A DNA stretch of 61,744 nt, taken from Candidatus Limimorpha caballi (GTDB lineage Bacteria > Bacteroidota > Bacteroidia > Bacteroidales > F082). The position numbers were made by a program, and so were the translations under genes. Numbering within the stretch: position 1 is the stretch's first letter; each line of letters begins with the position of its first letter. A model generated the notes under the pieces. The model did not search any database. It was given only the letters and a program-made list of their open reading frames with translations, and was not told where the DNA came from. Shown here piece after piece: positions 45,709-53,636 of this stretch. Location of the stretch: NCBI GenBank assembly GCA_018064605.1, contig JAGHUX010000027.1:1-61744 (forward strand), given 5' to 3'.

Positions 45709-46932
45709 TTAATTTTTATTTTTTAAAGAAACCTCCTTCGCCAGTTTCTCCTTGGCGTAGCTGATGTCGATCCTCAGTTCTTTCGCGCCCGATGACGGCA
45801 TCTCGAACATTGCGTCATTGAGGATGGCTTCGAGGATGGAACGCAGTCCGCGTGCGCCGAGCTTGAATTCGATGCTCTTATCGACGATGAAATCAAGCAC
45901 GTCGTCGTTGACAATCAAGTTGATGCCATCCATCTCGAAGAGTTTCGAGAACTGTTTTGTGATGGCGTTCTTAGGCTCGGTGAGGATACGTTTCAGCGTT
46001 GTCCTGTCGAGCGGGTTCAAGTATGTCAATATCGGGAAACGACCTATTATTTCGGGGATGAGGCCGAACTTCTTCAGGTCTGACGGTGCGATGTACTGAA
46101 TCATGTTGTCGCGGTCGATCTGTTCCTTCATGTCGGAGCCGTAGCCGATTGAATTGGTGCCGACGCGTCCGGCGATGATTTTGTCGATGCCGTCGAATGC
46201 GCCGCCGGCTATGAACAGAATGTTCTTAGTGTTGATCTGGATCATTTTCTGTTCCGGGTGTTTGCGTCCGCCCTCCGGCGGCACGTTGACGACGGTGCCT
46301 TCGAGAAGTTTCAGCATGGCCTGCTGGACGCCCTCGCCCGACACGTCGCGCGTGATGCTCGGGTTGTCGCTCTTCCTCGCTATCTTGTCAATCTCATCGA
46401 TGAAGACGATTCCGCGTTCAGCGGCGGCGACGTCATAGTCGGCGGCCTGCAGGAGTTTGACGAGGATGTTCTCGACATCCTCGCCGACATAGCCGGCCTC
46501 TGTCAGGACTGTAGCGTCGGCGATGGCGAACGGAACGTGGAGCATACGCGCTATCGTCTTGGCCAGCAACGTCTTACCGGTGCCTGTCTCGCCGACGAAC
46601 ACGACATTCGACTTCTCAATCTCGACATCGTTCCTGTCATCGCCTTGGTTCAGACGTTTATAATGATTGTACACTGCCACCGAGAGCACACGTTTCGCAC
46701 TGTCTTGCCCGATGACGTATTGGTCGAGGAAATTCTTGATTTCCAACGGTTTCAGAAGATTGAAATCAGGTGATGCCGTCTTCTTGCGGTGATTCTCCTC
46801 TTCCTTGACCATTATATGTGCGCGATTCACGCATTCGTCGCAGATGAAACCGTTGAGTCCGGTTATCAGGAGTTTCGACATGCTCTCGGGCCGCCCGCAG
46901 AACGAGCAGCAGTTTTCCTGTCTCTTTGCCAT
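45709..46932 (-). CDS. clpX: ATP-dependent Clp protease ATPase subunit ClpX
   Basis: AAA+ unfoldase that feeds ClpP. 407 residues with the N-terminal zinc finger (Cys pairs CSFC and CDEC), Walker A GETGTGKT, Walker [12 protein letters not shown] and the sensor-2 [10 protein letters not shown] block. It follows clpP by 4 bases. Confidence 0.96.
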   Translation of the reverse strand: MAKRQENCCSFCGRPESMSKLLITGLNGFICDECVNRAHIMVKEEENHRKKTASPDFNLLKPLEIKNFLDQYVIGQDSAKRVLSVAVYNHYKRLNQGDDRNDVEIEKSNVVFVGETGTGKTLLAKTIARMLHVPFAIADATVLTEAGYVGEDVENILVKLLQAADYDVAAAERGIVFIDEIDKIARKSDNPSITRDVSGEGVQQAMLKLLEGTVVNVPPEGGRKHPEQKMIQINTKNILFIAGGAFDGIDKIIAGRVGTNSIGYGSDMKEQIDRDNMIQYIAPSDLKKFGLIPEIIGRFPILTYLNPLDRTTLKRILTEPKNAITKQFSKLFEMDGINLIVNDDVLDFIVDKSIEFKLGARGLRSILEAILNDAMFEMPSSGAKELRIDISYAKEKLAKEVSLKNKN

Positions 46933-46936
46933 GTCG

Positions 46937-47614
46937 TCAGGTTAATTTCTTTAGAAGGACCTCGTCAATCATCCCGTAGTCCTTGGCTTCCGCCGATGTC
47001 ATCCAATAGTCGCGGTCGGAGTCGGCCCACACCTTGTCGAACGTCTGTCCCGAATGCGATGCGATGATTTCATACAGTTCCTTCTTGAGTTTCTGGATTT
47101 CTCTCGCCGTGATCTCGATGTCGGATGCCTGGCCCTGCATCCCGCCCATAGGCTGGTGTATCATGATGCGTGAGTGCTTGAGGGCTGAGCGTTTGCCTGC
47201 CGCGCCGGCGCACAGAAGCACCGCCGCCATCGACGCCGCCATGCCGGTGCATATCGTGGCCACGTCGGGCTGCACGAACTGCATGGTGTCGTAGATGCCG
47301 AGACCTGCATAGACCGAGCCGCCGGGCGAGTTCAGATAAATCTGGATGTCGCGTTTCGGGTCGGCCGACTCGAGGAAAAGCAGCTGCGCCTGGATGATAT
47401 TCGCCACGTAATCGTCAATCTGGTCGCCGAGGAAGATTATCCGGTCCATCATCAGACGCGAAAACACGTCCATCTGAGCCACGTTGAGCTGACGTTCCTC
47501 GATGATGGTCGGAGAAATGTAACTCGTGACATTGTTGGCATACTTTTCAAGACCCAAACCATTGATACCCAGATGCTTGGTGGCGTATTTGTAAAATTCA
47601 CTGTTGTTATTCAT
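46937..47614 (-). CDS. clpP: ATP-dependent Clp protease proteolytic subunit
   Basis: Serine protease of the ClpXP complex. The active site shows [10 protein letters not shown] (catalytic Ser) and HSRIMIHQP (His). The ATG at 47614 gives 225 residues and the family-like start [14 protein letters not shown]; the longer frame to 47662 begins in the tig-clpP gap and adds unrelated residues. Between tig and clpX. Confidence 0.95.
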   Translation of the reverse strand: MNNNSEFYKYATKHLGINGLGLEKYANNVTSYISPTIIEERQLNVAQMDVFSRLMMDRIIFLGDQIDDYVANIIQAQLLFLESADPKRDIQIYLNSPGGSVYAGLGIYDTMQFVQPDVATICTGMAASMAAVLLCAGAAGKRSALKHSRIMIHQPMGGMQGQASDIEITAREIQKLKKELYEIIASHSGQTFDKVWADSDRDYWMTSAEAKDYGMIDEVLLKKLT

Positions 47615-47678
47615 AATGCTGTTTACATGACGTTGAGACGCCACGACGTGACGTCTCAACATGTTTTAACTAACTATT

Positions 47679-48776
47679 TTATTTCTCTTCAGCTTTCTCT
47701 GCCTCAGCCGACGGCAGCTCCGGCATGACGGCCTTCACGAAGCCTTCATAGTCTGTATCAACCGTGCTGACTTTCATATTGCTCTTGAAGAAAGCGGTGA
47801 ATTTCTGGTCTGCGACCTGGTTGTAGATCGTCTCGCGCTGGTTCCCGTCCTTCAATATTGAATCGACGATGCCGTTGAGACGGGCCTTCATCTCGTCGTC
47901 CATCGTGGTGATGTCGAGCTGCCCGAAATACATCTTCGTGACGAATTCCCTGACTTCCTCCTCTTTCAGGACGAGTTCCTGGTTCGCCTTCGCGATGGCT
48001 TCTTCGATGAGCTGCCACCTGAATGACTTCGAGTATGTGTTTTCGTAGTTCTTCTCGGCATCTTCAGCGTTGATCTTCCCATCGCTGTTGGCAACGATCC
48101 AGCGTTTCAGGAACGCGTCGGGCATGTCGAACTTGACCTCGCTCACGAGTTTGTCGATAGCCATGTTGTAGAACATCCTGTCGGCTTCGATGACATACTG
48201 TTTCTCCATCTCAGCGGCGACTTCCTTGCGGAACGTCTCGATGTCCTTGATGTCCTTGCCGGGGAAGAACTTCTTGAAGAAATCCTCGTTGAGTTCGGCG
48301 ACGGTGCCGTCTTCCATCTTGTTGTTTTCCTGGATGCGGGCCACAGTGGCGTCGATTTCTTTTTCGGAGGCTTTGATGTTGTAGTAATTCATGCTGACTT
48401 CGCCGAGGTTGACCTTCACTTCCGGCTTGAGACCTGCCACGAAGTAGAATGTCATTGTTTCCTGAGTCTCAGGGTCGGCCGGCTGTTCTTTTTCCGGGTC
48501 CGGAAGCGGGTAACCCATGATATCGAGGTTGTTGTCCTTGATATGTTGGTTGAGGGCTTCGGAGACTTTGTTGTTCAGCTTGTCGAACGTGACCTGTGCG
48601 CCGTACATTTTCTGCACCATGCCGAACGGCACCTTGCCGGGACGGAAGCCCGGAACTTTGGCTTTATGCTGGTAATCTTTCAAGGCTTTGGCGACTTCAT
48701 CTGCATAGTCAGCTCTTTCGATGTCAATCTGGATTTCGGCGATAAGTCCGCCCTTTGATGTCTGTATTGTCTTCAT
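47679..48776 (-). CDS. tig: trigger factor lacking the PPIase domain
   Basis: Ribosome-bound chaperone. Residues 1-120 are the ribosome-binding domain with GFRPGKVP (43-50), and residues about 160-350 form the helical arms (DFFKKFFPG, then FRKEVAAEMEK onward). The FKBP-like PPIase domain of about 85-90 residues that should lie between is missing: the N-terminal domain's last helix (DATVARIQENNKMEDGT) runs straight to ELNEDFF. Total length is 365 against about 430-450 for the family. PPIase activity is dispensable for chaperone function in E. coli. It follows tRNA-Leu by 27 bases and precedes clpP and clpX. Confidence 0.92.
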   Translation of the reverse strand: MKTIQTSKGGLIAEIQIDIERADYADEVAKALKDYQHKAKVPGFRPGKVPFGMVQKMYGAQVTFDKLNNKVSEALNQHIKDNNLDIMGYPLPDPEKEQPADPETQETMTFYFVAGLKPEVKVNLGEVSMNYYNIKASEKEIDATVARIQENNKMEDGTVAELNEDFFKKFFPGKDIKDIETFRKEVAAEMEKQYVIEADRMFYNMAIDKLVSEVKFDMPDAFLKRWIVANSDGKINAEDAEKNYENTYSKSFRWQLIEEAIAKANQELVLKEEEVREFVTKMYFGQLDITTMDDEMKARLNGIVDSILKDGNQRETIYNQVADQKFTAFFKSNMKVSTVDTDYEGFVKAVMPELPSAEAEKAEEK

Positions 48777-48803
48777 TACTTTTTATTGTATATTGATTAT
48801 CAG

Positions 48804-48885
48804 TGCGGATGAAGGGACTCGAACCCATACTCCTCACGGAACCAGATCCTAAGTCTGGCGCGGCTACCAATTACGCCACATCCGC
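48804..48885 (-). tRNA. tRNA-Leu (anticodon UAG)
   Basis: The minus strand folds into a cloverleaf with acceptor stem GCGGATG/CATCCGC, discriminator A, anticodon stem-loop CCAGA-CTTAGGA-TCTGG (anticodon TAG), a long variable arm typical of class II tRNAs, and a GGTTCGAGTCC T-arm. CCA is not encoded. It reads CUA-type leucine codons and lies 27 bases upstream of tig on the same strand. Confidence 0.95.
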
Positions 48886-48907
48886 TCGACCCGATTTTTC
48901 GGGCGTG

Positions 48908-48915
48908 CAAAAATA
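48908..48915 (-). promoter_or_regulatory. -7 promoter box (TATTTTTG) of tRNA-Leu and tig
   Basis: TAnnTTTG match, 22 bases before the tRNA 5' end. No other promoter box lies between the tRNA and tig, so one transcript may carry tRNA-Leu, tig, clpP and clpX. Confidence 0.6.
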
Positions 48916-48951
48916 CGTTTTTTTTCGCAAACAAAAGCAAATATTTCAAAT

Positions 48952-50127
48952 TTATTTCTTAACATTCAACGCTTCGCGTAAAGCGTTGCCCATCAGCATG
49001 AAAGCGAGCACGAGCAGCATGATGGCGATGCCCGGCAGGATGGCCAGATATGCGTTGTCGAGAATGATGTAAGCGTAGTTCTCCTTGATCATCGAGCCCC
49101 ACGACGGCATGGGCGGCTGCACCCCGATGCCGAGGAAACTCAGGCCCGCCTCAAGCAGTATCGCAGTGGCGAAGTTGGCCGCCGAGATGACAATGATGGG
49201 ATTTATCACGTTAGGGATTATGTGCCTGATGATGATTCTCGCATTGCGGAATCCGAGTGCGCGCCCAGCCTCCACGAAGGTCGTCTCCCTTATCGACAGG
49301 ATCTGTCCGCGCGTCACACGTGCCACCTCCACCCACATCGTGAGCCCGACGGCGATGAAGACCTGCGCCACACCCTTGCCCAAGGCGAAGGTTATGGCTA
49401 TCACAATCAGCAGCGTGGGCAACGACCACACCACGTTGATGAACCACATCACCACGTCATCGACACGACCGCGGAAGAAACCACCAAGCCCGCCGACCAA
49501 CAGACCTATCAACACACTGAGAATCACCGCGATGAAACCAACCGACAGACTTATCCGCGTGCCGAGTACCAACCTGCTCAGAAAGTCACGCCCGAACTGG
49601 TCCGTCCCAAGCAAAAACCTCCTGTGAACAACAAAATCCTCAATATTCGTGCAATTCGTGTCATTCGTGCAATTCGTGTCATTCGTGCAATTCGTGGTGA
49701 AATTCGTATTATTCGTGCAATTCGTGGTGAAAACTTCGTGGTCAACAACCTCCATCTTGACCTCACCTGAACGCTCCGGGTTGAACACGTACACGGTGGT
49801 GCTCGTCTCCCCGACATTCAGCGAGTCGAACGGAATCTGCCTGTACGCACTCGGCCGCCCGTTGACGAGTCTCCCCCAAAAACCGGCCTCCTCCACACTT
49901 ATCGGCTTCGGGACGAGCAAAATGTCAACCTCGAAACCCGGCTTCTGCGTGCTTATCTCAAGAATCTGCGTGTTCGCGTCAGGCGTGTCGTCGGGGATGA
50001 TGTAATAGGCGAATATCGCCAACAGCGTGCATAAGACAATGAAAGCCAATGAAATCATGCCGGTCACATTCTTCTTGTAACGTTGCCATGCAAGCCGAGC
50101 CGGTGATAGATATTCGATGTTTTTCAT
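48952..50127 (-). CDS. DppC/OppC-type ABC transporter permease
   Basis: 391 residues. A membrane helix (19-40) is followed by a periplasmic loop of about 130 residues, then the permease core with LGTDQFGRDFLSRLVLGTRISLS, the EAA loop (EAGRALGFRNARIIIRHI) and four more helices. Such permeases pair with a DppB-like partner and ATPases to import peptides or related solutes, but none is nearby, so it is an orphan. The loop holds an unusual Asn/Cys/Thr-rich tract (about residues 132-160) coded by 9-bp DNA repeats (49645-49740). It is divergent from dapD. Confidence 0.85.
   Translation of the reverse strand: MKNIEYLSPARLAWQRYKKNVTGMISLAFIVLCTLLAIFAYYIIPDDTPDANTQILEISTQKPGFEVDILLVPKPISVEEAGFWGRLVNGRPSAYRQIPFDSLNVGETSTTVYVFNPERSGEVKMEVVDHEVFTTNCTNNTNFTTNCTNDTNCTNDTNCTNIEDFVVHRRFLLGTDQFGRDFLSRLVLGTRISLSVGFIAVILSVLIGLLVGGLGGFFRGRVDDVVMWFINVVWSLPTLLIVIAITFALGKGVAQVFIAVGLTMWVEVARVTRGQILSIRETTFVEAGRALGFRNARIIIRHIIPNVINPIIVISAANFATAILLEAGLSFLGIGVQPPMPSWGSMIKENYAYIILDNAYLAILPGIAIMLLVLAFMLMGNALREALNVKK
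49645..49740. repeat. in-frame 9-bp tandem repeat inside the permease gene
   Basis: The plus strand alternates ATTCGTGCA and ATTCGTGTC, later with ATTCGTGGTGAA variants, for about 95 bases. As the unit is three codons long, the minus-strand reading frame is kept and yields Asn-Cys-Thr and Asn-Asp-Thr repeats. The same motif occurs in intergenic DNA near 59865 and 18485. Confidence 0.85.
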
Positions 50128-50144
50128 CTTTTGAAATTATTGGG

Positions 50145-50152
50145 CAAAGATA
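50145..50152 (-). promoter_or_regulatory. -7 promoter box (TATCTTTG) of the permease gene
   Basis: 17 bases before the permease ATG at 50127; only 13 bases from the divergent dapD box, so the two promoters overlap. Confidence 0.7.
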
Positions 50153-50165
50153 TTGGTTTTTGTCT

Positions 50166-50173
50166 TACATTTG
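50166..50173 (+). promoter_or_regulatory. -7 promoter box (TACATTTG) of dapD
   Basis: 20 bases before the ATG at 50194; it rules out the longer in-frame start at 50131. Confidence 0.65.
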
Positions 50174-50193
50174 CACTTTCATTTATCAAAATT

Positions 50194-51003
50194 ATGGAAA
50201 ACATAAAAAACATCATCGAGAATGCCTGGGGCGACCGCTCGCTGCTTGAGAGGGACGAGACATGCGACGCCATACGTAAGGTGGTCAGATTGCTTGACTG
50301 CGGGCAGCTGCGTATCGCCGAAAAGGTTGACGGTCAATGGGTTGTCAACGAATGGCTGAAGAAAGCCGTCATTATGTATTTCCCGATAAACAAGATGGAG
50401 GTGAGCAAGAGCGGCATCTTCGAGTACAACGACAAAATCGCGTTGAAGGGTGGTTTCGAGCAGGCCGGCGTGCGTGTCGTGCCTCCGGCGACTGTCCGCT
50501 ACGGTGCCTTTATTAATAAAGGTGTCGTCCTGATGCCGTCGTATGTCAACATCGGCGCGTATGTTGATAGCGGAACCATGGTTGACACTTGGGCAACCGT
50601 CGGCTCGTGCGCGCAAATCGGCAGGAACGTTCACTTGAGCGGCGGCGTGGGCGTCGGCGGCGTGCTGGAGCCCGTGCAGGCCGCCCCCGTCATCATCGAG
50701 GACAACTGCTTCATCGGCTCGCGCTGCATCGTCGTCGAAGGCGTCAGAATAGAGGAGGAAGCCGTACTCGGTGCCAACACCGTCATCACGCAATCGACAA
50801 GGATCATCGACGTAACTGGTTCTGAACCTGTTGAATACAGAGGCTTTGTGCCCGCCCGCTCCGTCGTCGTGCCGGGCTCGTTCACCAAGCATTTCCCCGC
50901 CGGCGACTTCCAAGTGGCGTGCGCCCTGATAATAAAGAAACGGAACGAGTCAACGGATAAAAAAACATCTCTCAACGAAGCGCTGAGAGATGTCCAAGTC
51001 TGA
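50194..51003 (+). CDS. dapD: tetrahydrodipicolinate N-succinyltransferase
   Basis: Adds succinyl to tetrahydrodipicolinate in the succinylase branch of lysine/diaminopimelate synthesis. 269 residues: a helical N-terminal domain, then a left-handed beta-helix with hexapeptide repeats (YGAFINKGVVLMPSYVNIGAYVD onward), and the conserved IGRNVHLSGGVGVGGVLEP block. The start at 50194 (MENIKNIIENAWGDR) is set by the upstream promoter box. Its product feeds MurE of the dcw cluster. tRNA-His follows on the other strand. Confidence 0.94.
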   Translation: MENIKNIIENAWGDRSLLERDETCDAIRKVVRLLDCGQLRIAEKVDGQWVVNEWLKKAVIMYFPINKMEVSKSGIFEYNDKIALKGGFEQAGVRVVPPATVRYGAFINKGVVLMPSYVNIGAYVDSGTMVDTWATVGSCAQIGRNVHLSGGVGVGGVLEPVQAAPVIIEDNCFIGSRCIVVEGVRIEEEAVLGANTVITQSTRIIDVTGSEPVEYRGFVPARSVVVPGSFTKHFPAGDFQVACALIIKKRNESTDKKTSLNEALRDVQV

Positions 51004-51004
51004 G

Positions 51005-51079
51005 GGTAGAAGGTGGGATTCGAACCCACGACCCACGGAACCACAATCCGGTACTCTAACCAGCTGAGCTACATCTACC
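51005..51079 (-). tRNA. tRNA-His (anticodon GUG)
   Basis: The minus strand folds with an anticodon arm CCGGA-TTGTGGT-TCCGT (anticodon GTG), a GGGTTCGAATCCC T-arm, and the extra G(-1) opposite C73 that marks tRNA-His. The acceptor stem has an apparent U6:U67 mismatch. CCA is not encoded. Confidence 0.93.
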
Positions 51080-51173
51080 ATCTGGTTTGCGGCTGCAAAA
51101 GTACAACTTTTTTCAATACGCGCAACTTTTTTTTTGATTTTTTTTCACCGCGCATCTGAATGCTGATTTCGCA

Positions 51174-51234
51174 CTTTATGAACTTTATAAACTTTCCAAC
51201 TTTATGAACTTTATAAACTTTCCGACTTTATAAA
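51174..51234. repeat. TTATAAACTT repeat tract upstream of ruvX
   Basis: Tandem AACTTTATAAACTTTCC-type units end just before the ruvX promoter box. Confidence 0.65.
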
Positions 51235-51245
51235 CCAAAAATCGC

Positions 51246-51253
51246 TATCTTTG
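51246..51253 (+). promoter_or_regulatory. -7 promoter box (TATCTTTG) of ruvX
   Basis: Exact match, 14 bases before the ATG at 51268. Confidence 0.7.
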
Positions 51254-51267
51254 CAAAAATTTTCGAA

Positions 51268-51711
51268 ATGGGAAGAATAATGGCAATCGATTATGGCAGA
51301 AAGCGTTGCGGCATCGCCGTCACCGATCCGCTGCGCATCATCGCCAACGGACTGGCCAACGTGCCGACGCATGAGCTGATGGCTTTCATCCAGAATTACA
51401 TCAAGACCGAACAGGTGGATGTCATCGTCGTCGGCGAGCCGAAAGACATGAAAAACAACGCCTCGGAGTCGGCGAAGTACATCGAGCCGTTCGTGAAACA
51501 GCTCGCGAAGACGCTGCCCGACATCGAAATAAAACGCTATGACGAACGTTTCACCTCCGTGATGGCGCATCAGGCGATGCTCGACGCCGGCCTCAGCAGG
51601 AAACAACGCCAGAACAAGGAACTCGTTGACACCATCAGCGCAACACTAATCCTGCAGTCGTTCATGGAGTTTAATCAGAACCAAAGTCGAAAAACGCTGA
51701 CGGACATCTAA
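51268..51711 (+). CDS. ruvX: YqgF/RuvX-family nuclease (pre-16S rRNA processing)
   Basis: 147 residues with an RNase H-like fold: MAIDYGRKRCGIAVTDP at the start (catalytic Asp), VVGEPKDM in the middle and DERFTSVMA, ending DTISATLILQSFM. Members take part in 16S rRNA 5'-end maturation and were first proposed as Holliday-junction resolvases. It precedes def by 59 bases, with a repeat between. Confidence 0.92.
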   Translation: MGRIMAIDYGRKRCGIAVTDPLRIIANGLANVPTHELMAFIQNYIKTEQVDVIVVGEPKDMKNNASESAKYIEPFVKQLAKTLPDIEIKRYDERFTSVMAHQAMLDAGLSRKQRQNKELVDTISATLILQSFMEFNQNQSRKTLTDI

Positions 51712-51732
51712 TTGAAAACGAAAGTCCCTAAT

Positions 51733-51767
51733 ACTTTATAAACTTTTAACTTTATAAACTTTCAACT
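51733..51767. repeat. TTATAAACTT repeat tract upstream of def
   Basis: Short run of ACTTTATAAACTTTTAACTT-type units filling most of the ruvX-def gap. Confidence 0.6.
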
Positions 51768-51770
51768 GAA

Positions 51771-52343
51771 ATGATTTTACCAGTAGTAGCATACGGCCAT
51801 CCGGTTTTGAAACGCGTGGCCGAAGATGTTGAAGAGAACACACCTGAAATTCAGAAACTTATCGCCGACATGTTCGAGACGATGTATCACTCCGAGGGCG
51901 TCGGACTCGCCGCGCCGCAAGTCAACAAGTCGCTGCGGCTTTTCGTCATCGACTGCGACCCGTTCAAGGAGAAGTACCCCGAAGGCGCGGGCGTGAAGAA
52001 AGTCTTCGTCAACGCCGAGATCGTCGAGCTGTCGGGAGAGCCGTGGATCTTCAAGGAAGGCTGCCTCAGCCTGCCCGACATGGGCGAAGACGTCGAACGT
52101 CCAGGCATCGTGACAATCAATTATTTAGATGAGAATTTCGAAGAACACGAAGAGACGTTCTCCGGCATCGTGGCGCGTGTCATCCAGCACGAGTATGACC
52201 ACCTCGAAGGCAAGGTCTATGTTGACCGCCTCAGCCCCATGCGCAAGATGCTGCTCAAGAATAAGTTACGAAACATCTCCGAAGGCCGCGTCGATGTCGA
52301 TTACAAAATGATATTCCCGAATTTGAAGAGAGGGAGACGATAA
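51771..52343 (+). CDS. def: peptide deformylase
   Basis: Removes the formyl group from new proteins. 190 residues with all three signature motifs: GVGLAAPQ, EGCLSLP and QHEYDHLEG, with the metal ligands Cys and two His. Probably in one operon with ruvX and the lipoprotein gene. Confidence 0.96.
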   Translation: MILPVVAYGHPVLKRVAEDVEENTPEIQKLIADMFETMYHSEGVGLAAPQVNKSLRLFVIDCDPFKEKYPEGAGVKKVFVNAEIVELSGEPWIFKEGCLSLPDMGEDVERPGIVTINYLDENFEEHEETFSGIVARVIQHEYDHLEGKVYVDRLSPMRKMLLKNKLRNISEGRVDVDYKMIFPNLKRGRR

Positions 52344-52349
52344 GGTAGT

Positions 52350-52443
52350 TAAGAGAGGAGAGAGGAGAGAGGAGAGAAACTTTTTTAACTTTATAAACTT
52401 TTTAACTTTATAAACTTTATAAACTTTATAAACTTTTTAACTT
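52350..52443. repeat. GAGAGGA and TTATAAACTT repeat tract
   Basis: A purine run of AGAGGAG units (52350-52376) is followed by at least five TTTATAAACT units with a 10-bp period. It is the longest run of this repeat family in the window and fills the def-lipoprotein gap. Confidence 0.75.
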
Positions 52444-52453
52444 CACAAATCAC

Positions 52454-52951
52454 ATGAATAAAATCAAATCTCTATCAGTAGTGGCGGTTGCCATGCTGCT
52501 TTTCGGCTGCGCAAACGAGAATCTGTCAGACAAGATCGCAAAACTCGAGAAGCAGGCTTTCTCGACGGAGGCCGCCATAGACCCGGAACTTGCCGGGCAA
52601 CTCATCGACGCATACTGCGACTTCGCGACGCAAAACCCTGAGAACCAACAGGCTCCGGATTATCTGTTCAAGGCCATCGACGTGTCGATGAACTCCGACA
52701 ACCCGACACGCACCTTCAGCATCATCGACAGGCTCATGATTGAATATCCCGGCTACGAGAAGACTCACATGGCATTGTTTATCAAGGGTTTCATCTACGA
52801 GACACGATACAACAACATAGAGCAGGCAAGGGCGACATACGAGAAATACCTCGAGCTATACCCCGACGGAGAACTCGCCGACGGCTGCCGCGCCTCCATC
52901 GAGAACCTCGGTCTCACGCCCGATGAAATCGTGAAAAAATTCGACAAATAA
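52454..52951 (+). CDS. TPR-like lipoprotein of unknown function
   Basis: 165 residues with a lipoprotein signal ending Leu-Phe-Gly-Cys at residue 19. The mature part is all-helical, with TPR-like pairs (LIDAYCDFATQNPENQQAPDYLFKAI; MALFIKGFIYETRYNNIEQARATYEKYLELYPDGEL), similar to the outer-membrane assembly lipoprotein BamD but shorter. It could tether envelope partners; no firm role can be given. Confidence 0.75.
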   Translation: MNKIKSLSVVAVAMLLFGCANENLSDKIAKLEKQAFSTEAAIDPELAGQLIDAYCDFATQNPENQQAPDYLFKAIDVSMNSDNPTRTFSIIDRLMIEYPGYEKTHMALFIKGFIYETRYNNIEQARATYEKYLELYPDGELADGCRASIENLGLTPDEIVKKFDK

Positions 52952-52963
52952 AAGCCGCAAACA

Positions 52964-53632
52964 CTATTGCTGGTTTATCTGGTATTTCAAGTACTTGATT
53001 GTCAAGCCTTGATTAAGCCAGATGCCCTCGTAATATGTACGTATCGACTTCACTTCGAGGTCGTCGTCGTTGGCGTACAGGTCGTCGTAATTATAGACTA
53101 ACGGGAAGTTGTTTTCCCTGATGACGTCGAGTGTAAACTCGTAAAACAACTCGCTGTCGGTCTTGAGATTGATGTAGCCGTCTTTTTTCAGGAAAGTGCG
53201 ATACCTGTTGATGTACGGCATTCCCGTGAGGCGTTTGCGAGCCTTGACAATCTGCGGATCTGGGAATGTAATCCAGATTTCGGAGATTTCATCTTTATCA
53301 AAGAAATTCTCAATCAGCTCGATGCGCGTGCGCACGAAAGCGACGTTGTCAAGTCCCTGTTCGAGACTCTGTTTCAGCCCGACCCACATCCTCGCGCCCT
53401 TGATGTCAACACCGATATAGTTGTTTTCGGGGTGCGCCTTGGCGAGGCCGACGGTATATTCGCCTTTCCCGCAGCCGAGCTCAAGGATTATCGGGTTGTC
53501 GTTGCCGAAGAACTCGCGCCACTTGCCCTTCAGAAGGAATTCCTCTTTGCTGAGCCGGTCGAACGAATATTCAAACATGTTCGGGAATGTCTTGCATTCC
53601 GCGAAACGCTCGAGTTTGTTTTTCTTTCCCAC
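52964..53632 (-). CDS. trmB: tRNA (guanine-N7)-methyltransferase
   Basis: Methylates G46 of tRNA. 222 residues with the SAM block ILELGCGKGEYTVGLA, NYIGVDIKGARMW and the family motif ITFPDPQ. It follows the SPOR protein gene by 4 bases. Confidence 0.93.
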   Translation of the reverse strand: MGKKNKLERFAECKTFPNMFEYSFDRLSKEEFLLKGKWREFFGNDNPIILELGCGKGEYTVGLAKAHPENNYIGVDIKGARMWVGLKQSLEQGLDNVAFVRTRIELIENFFDKDEISEIWITFPDPQIVKARKRLTGMPYINRYRTFLKKDGYINLKTDSELFYEFTLDVIRENNFPLVYNYDDLYANDDDLEVKSIRTYYEGIWLNQGLTIKYLKYQINQQ

Positions 53633-53636
53633 GTCT

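Noticed and set aside
48890..48903. CCCGATTTTTCGGG hairpin as a terminator of the permease gene
   Set aside because: It has no following T run on the permease strand and sits at the start of the tRNA-Leu transcript, so its role is unclear.
49645..49740. CRISPR array
   Set aside because: The units are 9 bp with no spacers and lie in frame inside a permease gene.
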